A program made the translations under genes and the position numbers. Below, piece after piece: positions 25,779 to 34,591 of a stretch of DNA of 39,919 nt; the stretch's first letter is position 1; every line of letters begins with the position of its first letter. Where the stretch lies: positions 1-39,919 of the forward strand of contig JAWLCO010000023.1 in the NCBI GenBank assembly GCA_041687075.1, in the 5' to 3' direction. The notes beneath the pieces are model-generated. The model did not search any database and had not been told where the DNA came from. It saw only the letters and a list, made by a program, of their open reading frames with translations. The stretch is from ZC4RG25 sp041687075 (lineage in GTDB: Bacteria; Pseudomonadota; Alphaproteobacteria; Rhizobiales; Hyphomicrobiaceae).

Positions 25779-25931
25779 GATCGGGCTCGCGGGCAAAGCT
25801 GCACTCTGGTTGATGTTGAGCAGTCGCAGCAGGCATCTCCTTGCCTCGTCTACAGGGAGGATGGGTGCGAAACTTGAGATGCTTCAATATAAGTCTAAAG
25901 AAGTTCAGGAACGCGCCATCCCGGGCGAAGC

Positions 25932-28700
25932 ATGGACGTCACGACACTGACCAAGGCACCCTACTTCGACCCGCTCGAAGCGCGGCACGACCTGACGCGG
26001 CTCGCGACCGAGAAAAGCGGCGCTGGCGACGCGCGCCCCGCCGTGCTCGATTACTGCAAAGCACTGCTGAAGAATGCGCGCGCCTCGGCTGAGGCGCAGC
26101 TCGCGGCGGACGGCAACGGCCGGCGCTGCGCTAGCGGCCTATCGCAATTCACGGACGAACTGATCCGGCTCATCTACGATTACACGGTCGCGCACGTTTA
26201 TCGCGCAACGAATCCCTCCGATGCGGAACGGATGTCCATCGTGGCGACCGGTGGGTTCGGGCGCGGACTGCTGGCTCCAGGCTCGGACATCGATCTGCTC
26301 TTCCTGTTGCCCTACAAGCAGACGCCCTGGGGCGAGAGCGTAGCGGAGTACATGCTCTATTTGCTTTGGGATCTCGGTCTCAAGGTCGGACACGCGACGC
26401 GCACCATCGACCAGTGCATCAAGCTGGCTCTGTCGGATTTCACGATCCTGACGACGCTGCTCGATCAGCGGCTCATTCACGGCGATGCCGACCTCTTCAG
26501 GACTCTCGACAGCAGGTTCCGCGCCGAGGTGGTGACGGGCGCCGTTGCCCGCCCGTTCATCGAGGCGAAGATGGCCGAGCGCGACGAGCGCCATCGCCGT
26601 TCCGGCCAGAGCCGCTACCGCGTCGAGCCCAACATCAAGGATGGCAAGGGCGGCCTGCGCGACCTGCACACCCTGCACTGGCTCGCAATGTACGTCCACG
26701 GAGAGGGACCGGGCAAAGGGCTCGCCAGCGCCGGCGTCTTCACGCCTGCGGAGATGGCGACCTTCCGCCGGTGCGAGAGCTTCCTGTGGAGCGTACGCTG
26801 CAACCTGCACTTCCTGACGGGGAGAGCCGAGGAGCGACTGACGTTCGACCTGCAGCCCGCCATGGCCGAACGGCTCGGCTACCGGAGCGCCCGCGGCCTG
26901 CGCGGCGTCGAGCGGTTCATGAAGCACTACTTCCTGGTCGCCAAGGACGTGGGGGACCTGACCACGATCCTCTGCTCGGCGCTCGAGATGCAGCAGCTCA
27001 AGTCGGCTCCGCGCTTCGAGCAGCTGCTGAACCCCGTGACGTGGGTGACCCGGCGGCGCATCCGGCGGACGACCGATTTCCGCATCGATAATGCGCGGCT
27101 GAACATCGCCGGCCCGGACGTATTCAAGCGCAATCCGGTGAACCTCATTCGGTTCTTCGCGGTGGCGGAGAAGACCGGCAGTTTTTTCCATCCCAACGCG
27201 ATTCGCGTGCTGCGCAGCTCTCTCAGGCTGATCGACGACGATCTGCGCAACCACCCTGAAGCCAACCGCATCTTCCTGGAACTGCTCACGTCCAGGAACA
27301 ATCCGGAGACGACGCTCAGGCGCATGAACGAGGCCGGCGTGCTCAGCCGGTTCATCCCCGAGTTCGGGCGCGTCGTCTCGATGATGCAGTTCAACATGTA
27401 TCACCACTACACGGTCGACGAGCACCTGCTGCGCACCGTCGGTCAGGTCAGCACGATCGAGGAAGGCCGGCGCGCCGAAAGCCTGCCGCTCTCGACGGCC
27501 ATCTTCAGCACCATTCAGAGCCGGCGCGCGCTTTATGTTGCCGCCTTCCTGCACGACATCGGCAAAGGCCAGGTCGAGGACCACTCGAAGCTCGGCGCAC
27601 GCATCGCGCGGCGGATTTGTCCGCGGCTGGGACTTTCAGCCGCCGAGACGGACACGGTGGCGTGGCTCATCGAGCACCATCTCGAGATGAGCAACATCGC
27701 CCAGAGCCGCGACCTTGCCGACCCCAAGACGATCCGCGATTTCGCCGATGTCGTGCAGAGTCCGGAACGGCTCAAGTTGCTGCTGCTGCTGACCGTGGCG
27801 GATATCCGGGCCGTCGGCCCCGGCACCTGGAACAGCTGGAAGGGCCAGCTTCTGCGTGAGCTCTACTGGGAAACGGAGCCCCTGGTCGCCGGCGGGCACA
27901 CGCAGGGCTCACGGCGCGAGCGGATCGCGGAAGCGCAATCTCTGCTGCGCGCGGAGCTGGTGAACTGGCCGCCGCGAGACGTGGAGCACTTCATCGGGCG
28001 CCATTATGACGATTACTGGTTGAAGACCGACACCCGCAAGCAGGCGGAGCATGCGCGCCTCATCCAGCGAGCGGAGGCGGAAGGCGTTCGGCTTGCCACC
28101 TCGTTCTCGTCCAGCCCTTTCACCGGAATTACGGAACTTTCCATTCTGGCTCCGAACCATCCGCGGCTGCTGGCGCTGTTTGCCGGTGCGTGCGCGGTCT
28201 GCGGCGCAAACATCATCGGTGCCCACGTCTCGACTACCCGCGACGGGCTCGCGCTCGACACGTTCCTGCTGCAACGGGAGTTTCCCGAGGAGGCCGACGA
28301 GACTCGCCGGATGGCGCGGATCACACGCACCATCGAGCGGGCGCTCGATGGCGAAGTGCGGATGGCGGAGCTGATGGCGAAGCGGAAACCCTCCGAACGG
28401 CGCATCACGGCGTTCACCGTCGAGCCGGAGGCCATCATCAACAATGCGTTGTCGGACAAATTCTCGGTCATCGAGGTCTCGGGCCGAGACCGGCCGGGGC
28501 TGCTTTACGACCTCACCAGCACGCTTTCCGACCTCAATCTCGACATCACCTCGGCGCACATCACGACCTACGGCGAGAAGGCGGTGGACGTCTTCTACGT
28601 CACCGATCTGACGGGCAAGAAGGTCACGAGCGAGCAGCGCCAGGCCGCCATCCGGGAGCGGCTTGCCGGTGTGCTGTCGCAATCCGCTGAGGCTGCATGA
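25932..28700 (+). CDS. glnD: Bifunctional uridylyltransferase / uridylyl-removing enzyme
   Basis: A 922-residue nitrogen sensor that adds UMP to PII proteins when glutamine is low and removes it when glutamine is high. The nucleotidyltransferase domain has GGFGRGLLAPGSDIDLL (107-123) with D119 and D121 as metal ligands. The HD hydrolase domain has H541-D542 in FLHDIGKGQ. Two ACT domains at ~734-800 and ~843-910 bind glutamine; the second begins FSVIEVSGRDRPGLLYDL. Domain order and length are standard. The last bases overlap the murJ start (ATGA), so murJ is translationally coupled. The 153 bases upstream of the ATG hold no gene. Confidence 0.97.
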   Translation: MDVTTLTKAPYFDPLEARHDLTRLATEKSGAGDARPAVLDYCKALLKNARASAEAQLAADGNGRRCASGLSQFTDELIRLIYDYTVAHVYRATNPSDAERMSIVATGGFGRGLLAPGSDIDLLFLLPYKQTPWGESVAEYMLYLLWDLGLKVGHATRTIDQCIKLALSDFTILTTLLDQRLIHGDADLFRTLDSRFRAEVVTGAVARPFIEAKMAERDERHRRSGQSRYRVEPNIKDGKGGLRDLHTLHWLAMYVHGEGPGKGLASAGVFTPAEMATFRRCESFLWSVRCNLHFLTGRAEERLTFDLQPAMAERLGYRSARGLRGVERFMKHYFLVAKDVGDLTTILCSALEMQQLKSAPRFEQLLNPVTWVTRRRIRRTTDFRIDNARLNIAGPDVFKRNPVNLIRFFAVAEKTGSFFHPNAIRVLRSSLRLIDDDLRNHPEANRIFLELLTSRNNPETTLRRMNEAGVLSRFIPEFGRVVSMMQFNMYHHYTVDEHLLRTVGQVSTIEEGRRAESLPLSTAIFSTIQSRRALYVAAFLHDIGKGQVEDHSKLGARIARRICPRLGLSAAETDTVAWLIEHHLEMSNIAQSRDLADPKTIRDFADVVQSPERLKLLLLLTVADIRAVGPGTWNSWKGQLLRELYWETEPLVAGGHTQGSRRERIAEAQSLLRAELVNWPPRDVEHFIGRHYDDYWLKTDTRKQAEHARLIQRAEAEGVRLATSFSSSPFTGITELSILAPNHPRLLALFAGACAVCGANIIGAHVSTTRDGLALDTFLLQREFPEEADETRRMARITRTIERALDGEVRMAELMAKRKPSERRITAFTVEPEAIINNALSDKFSVIEVSGRDRPGLLYDLTSTLSDLNLDITSAHITTYGEKAVDVFYVTDLTGKKVTSEQRQAAIRERLAGVLSQSAEAA

Positions 28701-30277
28701 ATCTCTATCGCGCATTCGCCACTGTCGGCGGGCTCACGATGATGAGCCGCGTGCTGGGCTTCGTCCGCGACATTCTGATTGCAGCAGTGCTCGGCACGGG
28801 CTTCGTTGCCGATGCGTTTTTCGTTGCCTTCCGTTTCCCCAACCTGTTCCGGCGTCTGTTTGGCGAGGGCGCCTTCAACGCGGCATTCGTGCCGCTGTTC
28901 GCCAAGCGGCTCGAAGGAGAAGGCGCCGATGCAGCAAGGCAATTCGCGGAAGAAGCGCTGGCGGGTCTTACGCTCGCGCTGGTGCTGTTCTCGGCCGTGG
29001 CGATCATCGCCATGCCTTGGCTCATGCTGCTGCTGGCGCCCGGCTTCGTAACCGACCCGGAGAAGTACGACCTCGCCGTTCTGCTCACGCAGATCGCCTT
29101 CCCGTACCTCCTCTGCATGTCTCTCGTTGCGCTGCTGTCGGGCGTGCTCAACAGCATGGGCCGGTTTCTGGCGGCTGCGGCAGCACCGATCCTGCTGAAC
29201 ATCGTACTGATCGCTGCGATTACTCTCAGCCTCTGGCTCGGCCTGCATCTCCAGCCCGGCGCCGGCCTCATCCTTTCCATCGGTGTGACAGTCGCGGGAA
29301 TTGCCCAGCTCGCGATGCTCTGGATCGCCGTGCGCCGCGCGGGCGTGCCTCTCCGCCTGCGCCGGCCGCGCTACACGGAAGGCGTGAAACGGCTCGTGTC
29401 GCTCGGCATTCCGGGAGTGATCTCCGGGGGCATCACGCAGATCAACATCGTCATCGGGACGATCATTGCTTCGCTGCAGGCCGGAGCCGTCTCTTACCTC
29501 TACTATGCCGATCGCCTCTATCAATTGCCGCTCGGCATCATCGGCGTCGCCGTCGGCGTGGTGCTCCTCCCCGACCTGTCGCGCAAGCTGCGCAATGGTG
29601 ACGGCGCCGCGGCCCATGACAGCCAGAACCGCTCCATCGAGTTCGCGCTGCTCTTTACGATCCCTGCCGCCGTCGCCCTCGTCATCGCGGCCGAGCCGAT
29701 CATCGGCGTGCTTTTCGAGCGTGGCGCGTTCTCCGCCTCCGACACCCGCGCCACGGCGGCCGCCCTTGCCGCGTTCGCGATCGGCCTGCCCTCGTTCGTG
29801 CTGATCAAGGTCTTTCAGCCTGCCTTCTTCGCCCGCGAGGACACGCGCACGCCCATGTGGTTCGCGGCCATCAATCTTGTGGTGAATGCGATCGGCTCGC
29901 TGGTGCTCTTCTTCCTGTTCCAGCGACTCGGCTGGATGCCGCACGTCGGCATTGCCATCGCAACGACCATTGCGGGCTGGATCAACGCCGGACTGCTCAT
30001 CGTGACGCTGATACGCACAGGCAATTATCACGCGGACCGCCGGCTGGTGCGGAACACATGGCTGATCCTGCTGGCAAGCGTCGTCATGGGTGGCGCCCTC
30101 ACCGCGATCCTGCCCGCGGCCGAGCCATACTTCGCGGCTGATGCGGGGCTCATGGTGCGCACCGCCAGCCTGGCTGGGCTTGTCGCGGCAGGTGTCGGCA
30201 TCTACGGCCTCACGATTTTCGCGACGGGCGTGCTGCGGGTTGACCAGCTCCGCCGATTCGTGCGGCGTGGCGCCTGA
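28697..30277 (+). CDS. murJ: Lipid II flippase MurJ
   Basis: A 526-residue integral membrane protein of the MOP superfamily with about 14 hydrophobic helices. It moves lipid-linked peptidoglycan precursors across the inner membrane. The N-terminus has the family signature MMSRVLGFVRDILIAA, followed by AFFVAFRFPNLFRRLFGEG and the FNAAFVP segment, all conserved in MurJ/MviN. It shares four bases with the end of glnD, an arrangement conserved in related genomes, though no functional link with nitrogen control is implied. Confidence 0.96.
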   Translation: MNLYRAFATVGGLTMMSRVLGFVRDILIAAVLGTGFVADAFFVAFRFPNLFRRLFGEGAFNAAFVPLFAKRLEGEGADAARQFAEEALAGLTLALVLFSAVAIIAMPWLMLLLAPGFVTDPEKYDLAVLLTQIAFPYLLCMSLVALLSGVLNSMGRFLAAAAAPILLNIVLIAAITLSLWLGLHLQPGAGLILSIGVTVAGIAQLAMLWIAVRRAGVPLRLRRPRYTEGVKRLVSLGIPGVISGGITQINIVIGTIIASLQAGAVSYLYYADRLYQLPLGIIGVAVGVVLLPDLSRKLRNGDGAAAHDSQNRSIEFALLFTIPAAVALVIAAEPIIGVLFERGAFSASDTRATAAALAAFAIGLPSFVLIKVFQPAFFAREDTRTPMWFAAINLVVNAIGSLVLFFLFQRLGWMPHVGIAIATTIAGWINAGLLIVTLIRTGNYHADRRLVRNTWLILLASVVMGGALTAILPAAEPYFAADAGLMVRTASLAGLVAAGVGIYGLTIFATGVLRVDQLRRFVRRGA

Positions 30278-30360
30278 CGGCCACTCAGGCGATCCGTCTA
30301 CTTGCACCGGACAGCCCGGCGCGCCATAACGCGCCCGCAATCAGAAACTGCAGGTAGGCC

Positions 30361-31398
30361 ATGAAGATCACGCCGCGCGTCTTCTCAGGGATGCAGCCGA
30401 CCGGCTCCCTCCATCTCGGCAACTATCTCGGCGCCATGCTGCAGTGGATCAGGCTGCAGGACACGCACGAGTGCATCTACTGCGTGGTCGACATGCACGC
30501 CATCACCATATGGCAGGAGCCGAACGAGCTCAGGAACGCCATCCGGATGGTGACGGCCGCCTACATCGCCTGCGGCCTCGATCCCAAGAAGAGCATCATC
30601 TTCAACCAGTCGCAGGTGCACCAGCACGCCGAGCTGGCGTGGGTGTTCAACTGCGTCGCGCGGCTCGGCTGGCTGAATCGCATGACCCAGTTCAAGGAGA
30701 AAGCGGGCAAGGACCGGGAGAACGCGTCCGTCGGGCTTTATGCCTATCCGAACCTGATGGCGGCGGACATTCTGGTCTACCGCGGCACGCACGTGCCTGT
30801 GGGCGAGGACCAGAAGCAGCACCTGGAGCTGGCGCGCGACATCGCACAGAAGTTCAATAACGACTACAGGACCTCGATCATCGAGGCCGGATTCGAGGAC
30901 GGCGTTTTCTTTCCGCTGCCGGAGCCGATCATCACCGGCCCGGCCACGCGCGTGATGAGCCTGCGCGACGGCACGAGGAAGATGTCGAAGTCCGACCCCT
31001 CGGACCTCTCGCGCATCAACATGATGGACGACGCCGATACGATTGCTCGCAAGATCCAGAAGGCAAAGACCGATCCGGAGCCGCTGCCGTCCGAGGAGTT
31101 GGGGCTGGATGGCCGTCCGGAAGCCGAGAACCTGGTCGGCATCTATGCGGCACTGGCTGGCACCGATGTGCCTTCCGTACTGCGCGAGTTCGGCGGCGGC
31201 CCGTTCTCCACCTTCAAGAAGGCGCTCAGCGAGGTGGCCGTGGACAAGGTCGCCCCCGTCGGGGCCGAGATGCGGCGTCTGGCGAGCGATCCAGCTGAAA
31301 TCGACCGTATCCTCGCCGATGGCTCCCGCCGCGCAGAGGAGATCGCCGCGCCGATCATGGATCGCGTGAAGGACATCGTCGGTTTCGTCCGGCGGTAG
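30361..31398 (+). CDS. trpS: Tryptophanyl-tRNA synthetase
   Basis: A 345-residue class Ic aminoacyl-tRNA synthetase that charges tRNA-Trp. The N-terminus reads RVFSGMQPTGSLHLGNYLGA, where LHLG (17-20) is the HIGH-equivalent. KMSKS is exact at 207-211 (RKMSKSDPSD). The GEDQKQHLELARDIA motif for amino acid and ATP binding is present. Length is normal. It starts 83 bases after murJ. Confidence 0.97.
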   Translation: MKITPRVFSGMQPTGSLHLGNYLGAMLQWIRLQDTHECIYCVVDMHAITIWQEPNELRNAIRMVTAAYIACGLDPKKSIIFNQSQVHQHAELAWVFNCVARLGWLNRMTQFKEKAGKDRENASVGLYAYPNLMAADILVYRGTHVPVGEDQKQHLELARDIAQKFNNDYRTSIIEAGFEDGVFFPLPEPIITGPATRVMSLRDGTRKMSKSDPSDLSRINMMDDADTIARKIQKAKTDPEPLPSEELGLDGRPEAENLVGIYAALAGTDVPSVLREFGGGPFSTFKKALSEVAVDKVAPVGAEMRRLASDPAEIDRILADGSRRAEEIAAPIMDRVKDIVGFVRR

Positions 31399-31496
31399 GG
31401 ACCCGTTGGACGGCCTGCCCGTTATCTCGCAGCTCGAGCCGGATCATTCCAAATGATGAGCCCGGCGAGCAGCGGGATTGCTGGCAGCACGGCAAC

Positions 31497-32021
31497 ATGA
31501 CAGCATTACGCATGGCCATGACGAAGAAACGCCGGGTTTTCGAGGAAGGGCACCGACGCAAGTATCTCGTCATCGTCGACGAGAGCGACGAGGTCGAGGC
31601 TGCCCTTTACTTCTCTGCGCTGCGCGCAGCGCACACCGCGGCATCCATCCTGCTGCTCTACGTGATAGAGCCGCAGGAGTATCAGCACTGGGTAGGCGTG
31701 CGGCAGGTGCAGCTCGAGGAGGAGACGAACAAGGCCAAGGCCCTGTTCCGCCTCTTCCGCCGCAAGCTCAACACGGCGGGCTTTGAGGCCGTGCACACCG
31801 AGGAGGTCATCCGCGAGGGCAAGAAGTCCGAGGCCATCCTCGAGCTGATCGACGAGGACGAGGACATCGCCGTGCTGACGCTCGGCGCCGCGACGGATGC
31901 GATGGGCCCAGGGCCGCTTGTATCGTCGCTGGCGGCAGGCACGGCCGCGGGATCATTCCCAATTCCGATCACCATCGTACCGGGCAACCTCACGCTCGAT
32001 GACCTGCAGGCCCTGGCCTGA
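31497..32021 (+). CDS. Universal stress protein (UspA family)
   Basis: Up to 174 residues; ATGs at 31512 and 31518 are alternative starts. A UspA-type alpha/beta fold is indicated by YLVIVDESDEVEAALYFSAL, then AASILLLYVIEP, and later DIAVLTLGA. The glycine-rich ATP loop of canonical members (G-x2-G-x9-G-S/T) is only loosely present (GAATDAMGPGPLVSSLAAG), so ATP binding is uncertain. A copy directly before nfuA is typical of Hyphomicrobiales. Confidence 0.88.
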   Translation: MTALRMAMTKKRRVFEEGHRRKYLVIVDESDEVEAALYFSALRAAHTAASILLLYVIEPQEYQHWVGVRQVQLEEETNKAKALFRLFRRKLNTAGFEAVHTEEVIREGKKSEAILELIDEDEDIAVLTLGAATDAMGPGPLVSSLAAGTAAGSFPIPITIVPGNLTLDDLQALA

Positions 32022-32047
32022 GGAAAGCCGATCCTGCCCCTCGACTT

Positions 32048-32076
32048 TTGACCGGGCCGGCACTAGTTAGTAGAAT
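32048..32076 (+). promoter_or_regulatory. Sigma-70 promoter of nfuA
   Basis: TTGACC (32048-32053) and TAGAAT (32071-32076) are separated by exactly 17 bases. The -10 matches TATAAT in four positions including the key first T, second A and last T. A start near 32083 would give a ~55-base leader containing a GC hairpin (CCCGGC with GCCGGG) and the strong ribosome site AAGGAGAC before the nfuA ATG. Confidence 0.55.
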
Positions 32077-32084
32077 AATTCTAA
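32070..32084. promoter_or_regulatory. Iron-responsive (Irr/ICE-like) dyad over the nfuA -10
   Basis: The inverted repeat TAGAA-TAA-TTCTA (32071-32083) is perfect and extends to TTCTAA on the right. Read on the minus strand it is CTTAGAA-TTA-TTCTACT. This resembles the iron control element bound by Irr in Rhizobiales (TTTAGAA-N3-TTCTAAA), matching about 11-12 of 14 defined bases. It covers the -10 hexamer of the promoter, the position expected for a repressor. The downstream gene is an iron-sulfur cluster carrier, so iron control is sensible. Binding is inferred. Confidence 0.5.
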
Positions 32085-32138
32085 GGCACGCACGGCCATG
32101 CCCGGCTCTTTTGGCGCCGGGTTCCGAAGGAGACAGGC

Positions 32139-32693
32139 ATGTTCATCCAGACCGAACCGACCCCGAATCCAGCCACGTTGAAGTTCATCCCGGGCAAGCC
32201 GGTTCTGGGCGAGGGAACGGCCGACTACCGCTCGCCCGAGGAGGCCACAGAATCGCCGCTCGCGCAGCGGCTGTTCGAGGTCGACGGCGTCAAAGGCGTC
32301 TTTCTGGGTGCCGACTTCATCTCCGTGACCAAGGGCGATGCCGAGTGGCAGCACCTGAAGCCCGCCATTCTCGGGGCCATCATGGAGCACTTCATGTCCG
32401 GCGCGCCCGTGCTCGGCAACGAGAGTGCCAATGATGCCGCCGGCGGCAATTACGACCCGAAGGACGAGGAGACGGTGCTGACCATCAAGGAGCTGCTCGA
32501 GACGCGCGTGCGTCCCGCTGTGGCCCAGGACGGCGGCGACATCACCTTCCACGGCTATCGCGACGGCATCGTGTTCCTGCACATGCGCGGCGCGTGCGCT
32601 GGCTGCCCCAGCTCCACGGCGACGCTGCGGCACGGCATCGAGAACCTGCTGCGCCACTTCTGCCCCGACGTGCAGGAAGTCCAGGCGATTTAA
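32139..32693 (+). CDS. nfuA: NifU-like Fe-S cluster scaffold/carrier protein
   Basis: A 184-residue protein that carries and delivers Fe-S clusters. The N-terminal Nfu domain (MFIQTEPTPNPATLKFIPG) is the type shared with mitochondrial NFU1. The C-terminal NifU domain has the cluster-binding pair C153-x2-C156 in RGACAGCPSST, preceded by AVAQDGGDITF. A ~13-residue acidic linker joins the two. It has a strong ribosome site and its own promoter with an iron-box-like dyad, so it is probably induced or repressed by iron status independently of the upstream usp gene. Confidence 0.95.
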   Translation: MFIQTEPTPNPATLKFIPGKPVLGEGTADYRSPEEATESPLAQRLFEVDGVKGVFLGADFISVTKGDAEWQHLKPAILGAIMEHFMSGAPVLGNESANDAAGGNYDPKDEETVLTIKELLETRVRPAVAQDGGDITFHGYRDGIVFLHMRGACAGCPSSTATLRHGIENLLRHFCPDVQEVQAI

Positions 32694-32706
32694 CCTCAAC
32701 GACTCC

Positions 32707-32830
32707 CCGTCATCCCGGACCAGCGAGCGCCGGTCCGGGGAGCCAGCATGAAGAGCGCCCATAGGACACAGCATTTGTGCGGCCTTCGGCACTTCTTATG
32801 ACTGGATCCCGGGTCTCCTCGCCGCCGGGT
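32707..32830. repeat. Intergenic repeat element between nfuA and tsaB
   Basis: Begins CCGTCATCCCGG (32707-32718), contains an 8-bp stem CCCGGACC (32714-32721) with GGTCCGGG (32732-32739), and carries CCTTCGGCACTTCT followed by a GGATCCCGG-type end. That core is the same as in the element inside the atp operon (8875-8888 and following). The right boundary is uncertain because no inverted terminal copy is obvious. No coding sequence is present; the hairpin may end the nfuA transcript. Confidence 0.6.
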
Positions 32831-32895
32831 GAGCATGCCATGGTCCGAGTTGTCCAGTGGCGCCGCCCGGCGCTGGCCTATATAGGTCAGCGCTC

Positions 32896-33582
32896 ATGAA
32901 CGTCCTCGCCTTTGATACGTGCTTCGGCGCCTGCTCGGCGGCTGTCCTGTGGAACGGGCAGCTCACGCGGCGTTACGAGGAGATGGCGACGGGGCAGGCC
33001 GAGCGGCTCCTTCCTATGATCGGCGAGGTGCTGGAAGAGTCCGGAGCAAAACTGCAGGACCTGGACGCGATCGCCGTCACGGAGGGACCGGGAACATTTA
33101 CCGGTACGCGCATCAGCGTCGCAGCCGCCCGGGGACTGGCTCTCGCGACCGCTCTACCGATCCGGGCCGCGACGAGCCTGCACGTCATGGCGAGCCGTGC
33201 GTCCGCCGAGCTCGGCGATGCTGCGGCGGGCCATGTGCTTGCGGTCTGCGTGGATGCAAGGGCCGGGCAAGTGTTCGTCCAGATCTTCGAGCCGGGCCGA
33301 ACCATCCCGCTTACGGAAGCCGCCATCATGACGCCGCTCGGGGCAGCTGCTCTCGCCGAGCCTGCTCCCCTGCTCTGCGTCGGCTCCGGTGGACGTGTGG
33401 TTGCGGAGGCGGCCAACGGTGCAGGACGGGCCGCGGAGGCCAGACTGCCAGTGCTTCAGCCGGACGCCCGCCACTTGGCGCAACTCGCCGCGACTCTTCC
33501 CGAGCGCCATCCCCTCGTTCCGCTCTATCTGCGCCCTGCAGACGCCAAGCCGCAGACGGGCAAATCCCTGCCGCGAGCCTGA
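32896..33582 (+). CDS. tsaB: tRNA t6A37 biosynthesis protein TsaB
   Basis: A 228-residue actin-like ASKHA-fold protein that partners TsaD (with TsaE) in making N6-threonylcarbamoyladenosine at position 37 of ANN-decoding tRNAs. It begins MNVLAFDTCFGACSAAVLW. The signature EGPGTFTGTRISVAAARGLA corresponds to the usual G-P-G-S-F-T-G-x-R motif. The C-terminus ends LYLRPADAK as in relatives. The ATG at 32896 is chosen because the protein's conserved start is there; an in-frame extension upstream is possible. It abuts rimI (TGA then ATG), a pairing conserved in many bacteria. Confidence 0.94.
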   Translation: MNVLAFDTCFGACSAAVLWNGQLTRRYEEMATGQAERLLPMIGEVLEESGAKLQDLDAIAVTEGPGTFTGTRISVAAARGLALATALPIRAATSLHVMASRASAELGDAAAGHVLAVCVDARAGQVFVQIFEPGRTIPLTEAAIMTPLGAAALAEPAPLLCVGSGGRVVAEAANGAGRAAEARLPVLQPDARHLAQLAATLPERHPLVPLYLRPADAKPQTGKSLPRA

Positions 33583-34059
33583 ATGGGCCTCCGCGAGCAT
33601 ACGAGCGTGATCGAGGCGAGCGGCGAACAGGCCAACGAAGCGCTGGCCTCACTGCACCGGGAGCTTTTCACGCCGGCTTGGACCAGCGACGACTTCGCGG
33701 CCCTCATCGCGCAGGCCGGCTCGATCGCTCTCCTCGCCCGATCAGGCGACGGACGACTTCCGGTTGGCTTCATTCTGGGCCGGGTTGCTGCGGATGAGGC
33801 TGAAATCCTCACGCTTGGCGTTTCACGACGCGCGCAACGGCAGGGTCTCGGCGCGCGTCTGGTTGCCGAGCTCGCCCGGCGGGCGGCCGAGCACGGGGCA
33901 ACGCGCCTGTTCCTGGAGGTTGCTGCGGACAACACAGCGGCCCGGCTACTCTATCACGGGCAGGGGTTCAGCGAGGTCGGGCGCCGGCCTGGATACTACA
34001 CCCGCCCCAGGAAGAGCCCTGCCGATGCCATCATCATGTCGAAGACAATCAACCGCTGA
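33583..34059 (+). CDS. rimI: Ribosomal protein S18 N-acetyltransferase RimI-like
   Basis: A 158-residue GNAT acetyltransferase. The acetyl-CoA loop is visible as RRAQRQGLGARLVAEL (Q/R-x-x-G-x-G/A). The LTLGVSRRAQR strand before it and the later FLEVAADNTAARLLYHGQGF, with the E-V-x-x-x-N-x-x-A motif and the F-x-E-V-G-R-R-P-G-Y-Y end, are characteristic of RimI. It probably acetylates the N-terminus of ribosomal protein S18. Its ATG directly follows the tsaB stop, so the two are translationally coupled. Confidence 0.93.
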   Translation: MGLREHTSVIEASGEQANEALASLHRELFTPAWTSDDFAALIAQAGSIALLARSGDGRLPVGFILGRVAADEAEILTLGVSRRAQRQGLGARLVAELARRAAEHGATRLFLEVAADNTAARLLYHGQGFSEVGRRPGYYTRPRKSPADAIIMSKTINR

Positions 34060-34147
34060 CCCCGCGGGTGGACGGGCTGTGCCGCGGTCATCTATAAGCG
34101 AGAACAAAGGCGGAATCGGCCGCCATGGAGGGCATTGGCTTAATCGG

Positions 34148-34591
34148 ATGGCCGGCGCAGACGACCAGGCTCCGAGCCGGATCGAAAGGCTTTGCAGTGA
34201 GCGCGGGCTGCGGATGACCGGCCAGCGCCGCACCATCGCGCGTGTCCTCACGGCTGCGGAGGATCACCCGGACGTGGTCGAGGTCTACCGCCGGGCCCAC
34301 CAGGTGGACTCCCGCATCTCGCTCTCGACCGTCTATCGGACCCTGAAGCTTTTCGAGGCCAACGGTATCCTGGAGCGGCATGAATTCGGGGCCGGGCGGA
34401 GCCGCTACGAGGAGGCCACCCGCGAGCACCACGATCACCTGATCGACCTCGAGACGGGCCGGGTGATCGAGTTCCGTAACGAGGATATCGAGAAGCTGCA
34501 GGAGCGTGTCGCCCGCGAGCTCGGATTTCAGCTGGTCGGTCATCGGCTCGAGTTGCACGGCGTACCGCTACGCCGGAAAAAATCCACGTGA
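34148..34591 (+). CDS. fur: Fur family metal-responsive repressor (Fur/Mur)
   Basis: A 147-residue transcriptional regulator. The N-terminal winged helix covers ~10-85 with RMTGQRRTIARVL and the recognition-helix region DSRISLSTVYRTLKLFEANG. The metal-site segment is H94-H-D-H97 in EHHDHLIDLETG. The C-terminal C-x2-C zinc site of many Fur proteins is absent. In Rhizobiales such proteins often act as manganese-responsive Mur, so the metal cannot be assigned here. The absence of an HHH-rich haem motif argues against Irr. It lies in the conserved tsaB-rimI-fur-acyltransferase string, and its TGA overlaps the next gene's GTG. Confidence 0.92.
   Translation: MAGADDQAPSRIERLCSERGLRMTGQRRTIARVLTAAEDHPDVVEVYRRAHQVDSRISLSTVYRTLKLFEANGILERHEFGAGRSRYEEATREHHDHLIDLETGRVIEFRNEDIEKLQERVARELGFQLVGHRLELHGVPLRRKKST

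Noticed and set aside
28595..30340. 581-codon open frame on the minus strand opposite murJ
   Set aside because: It mirrors murJ codons in high-GC DNA, has low-complexity His/Arg/Asp-rich composition, no domain, and runs opposite a certain gene.
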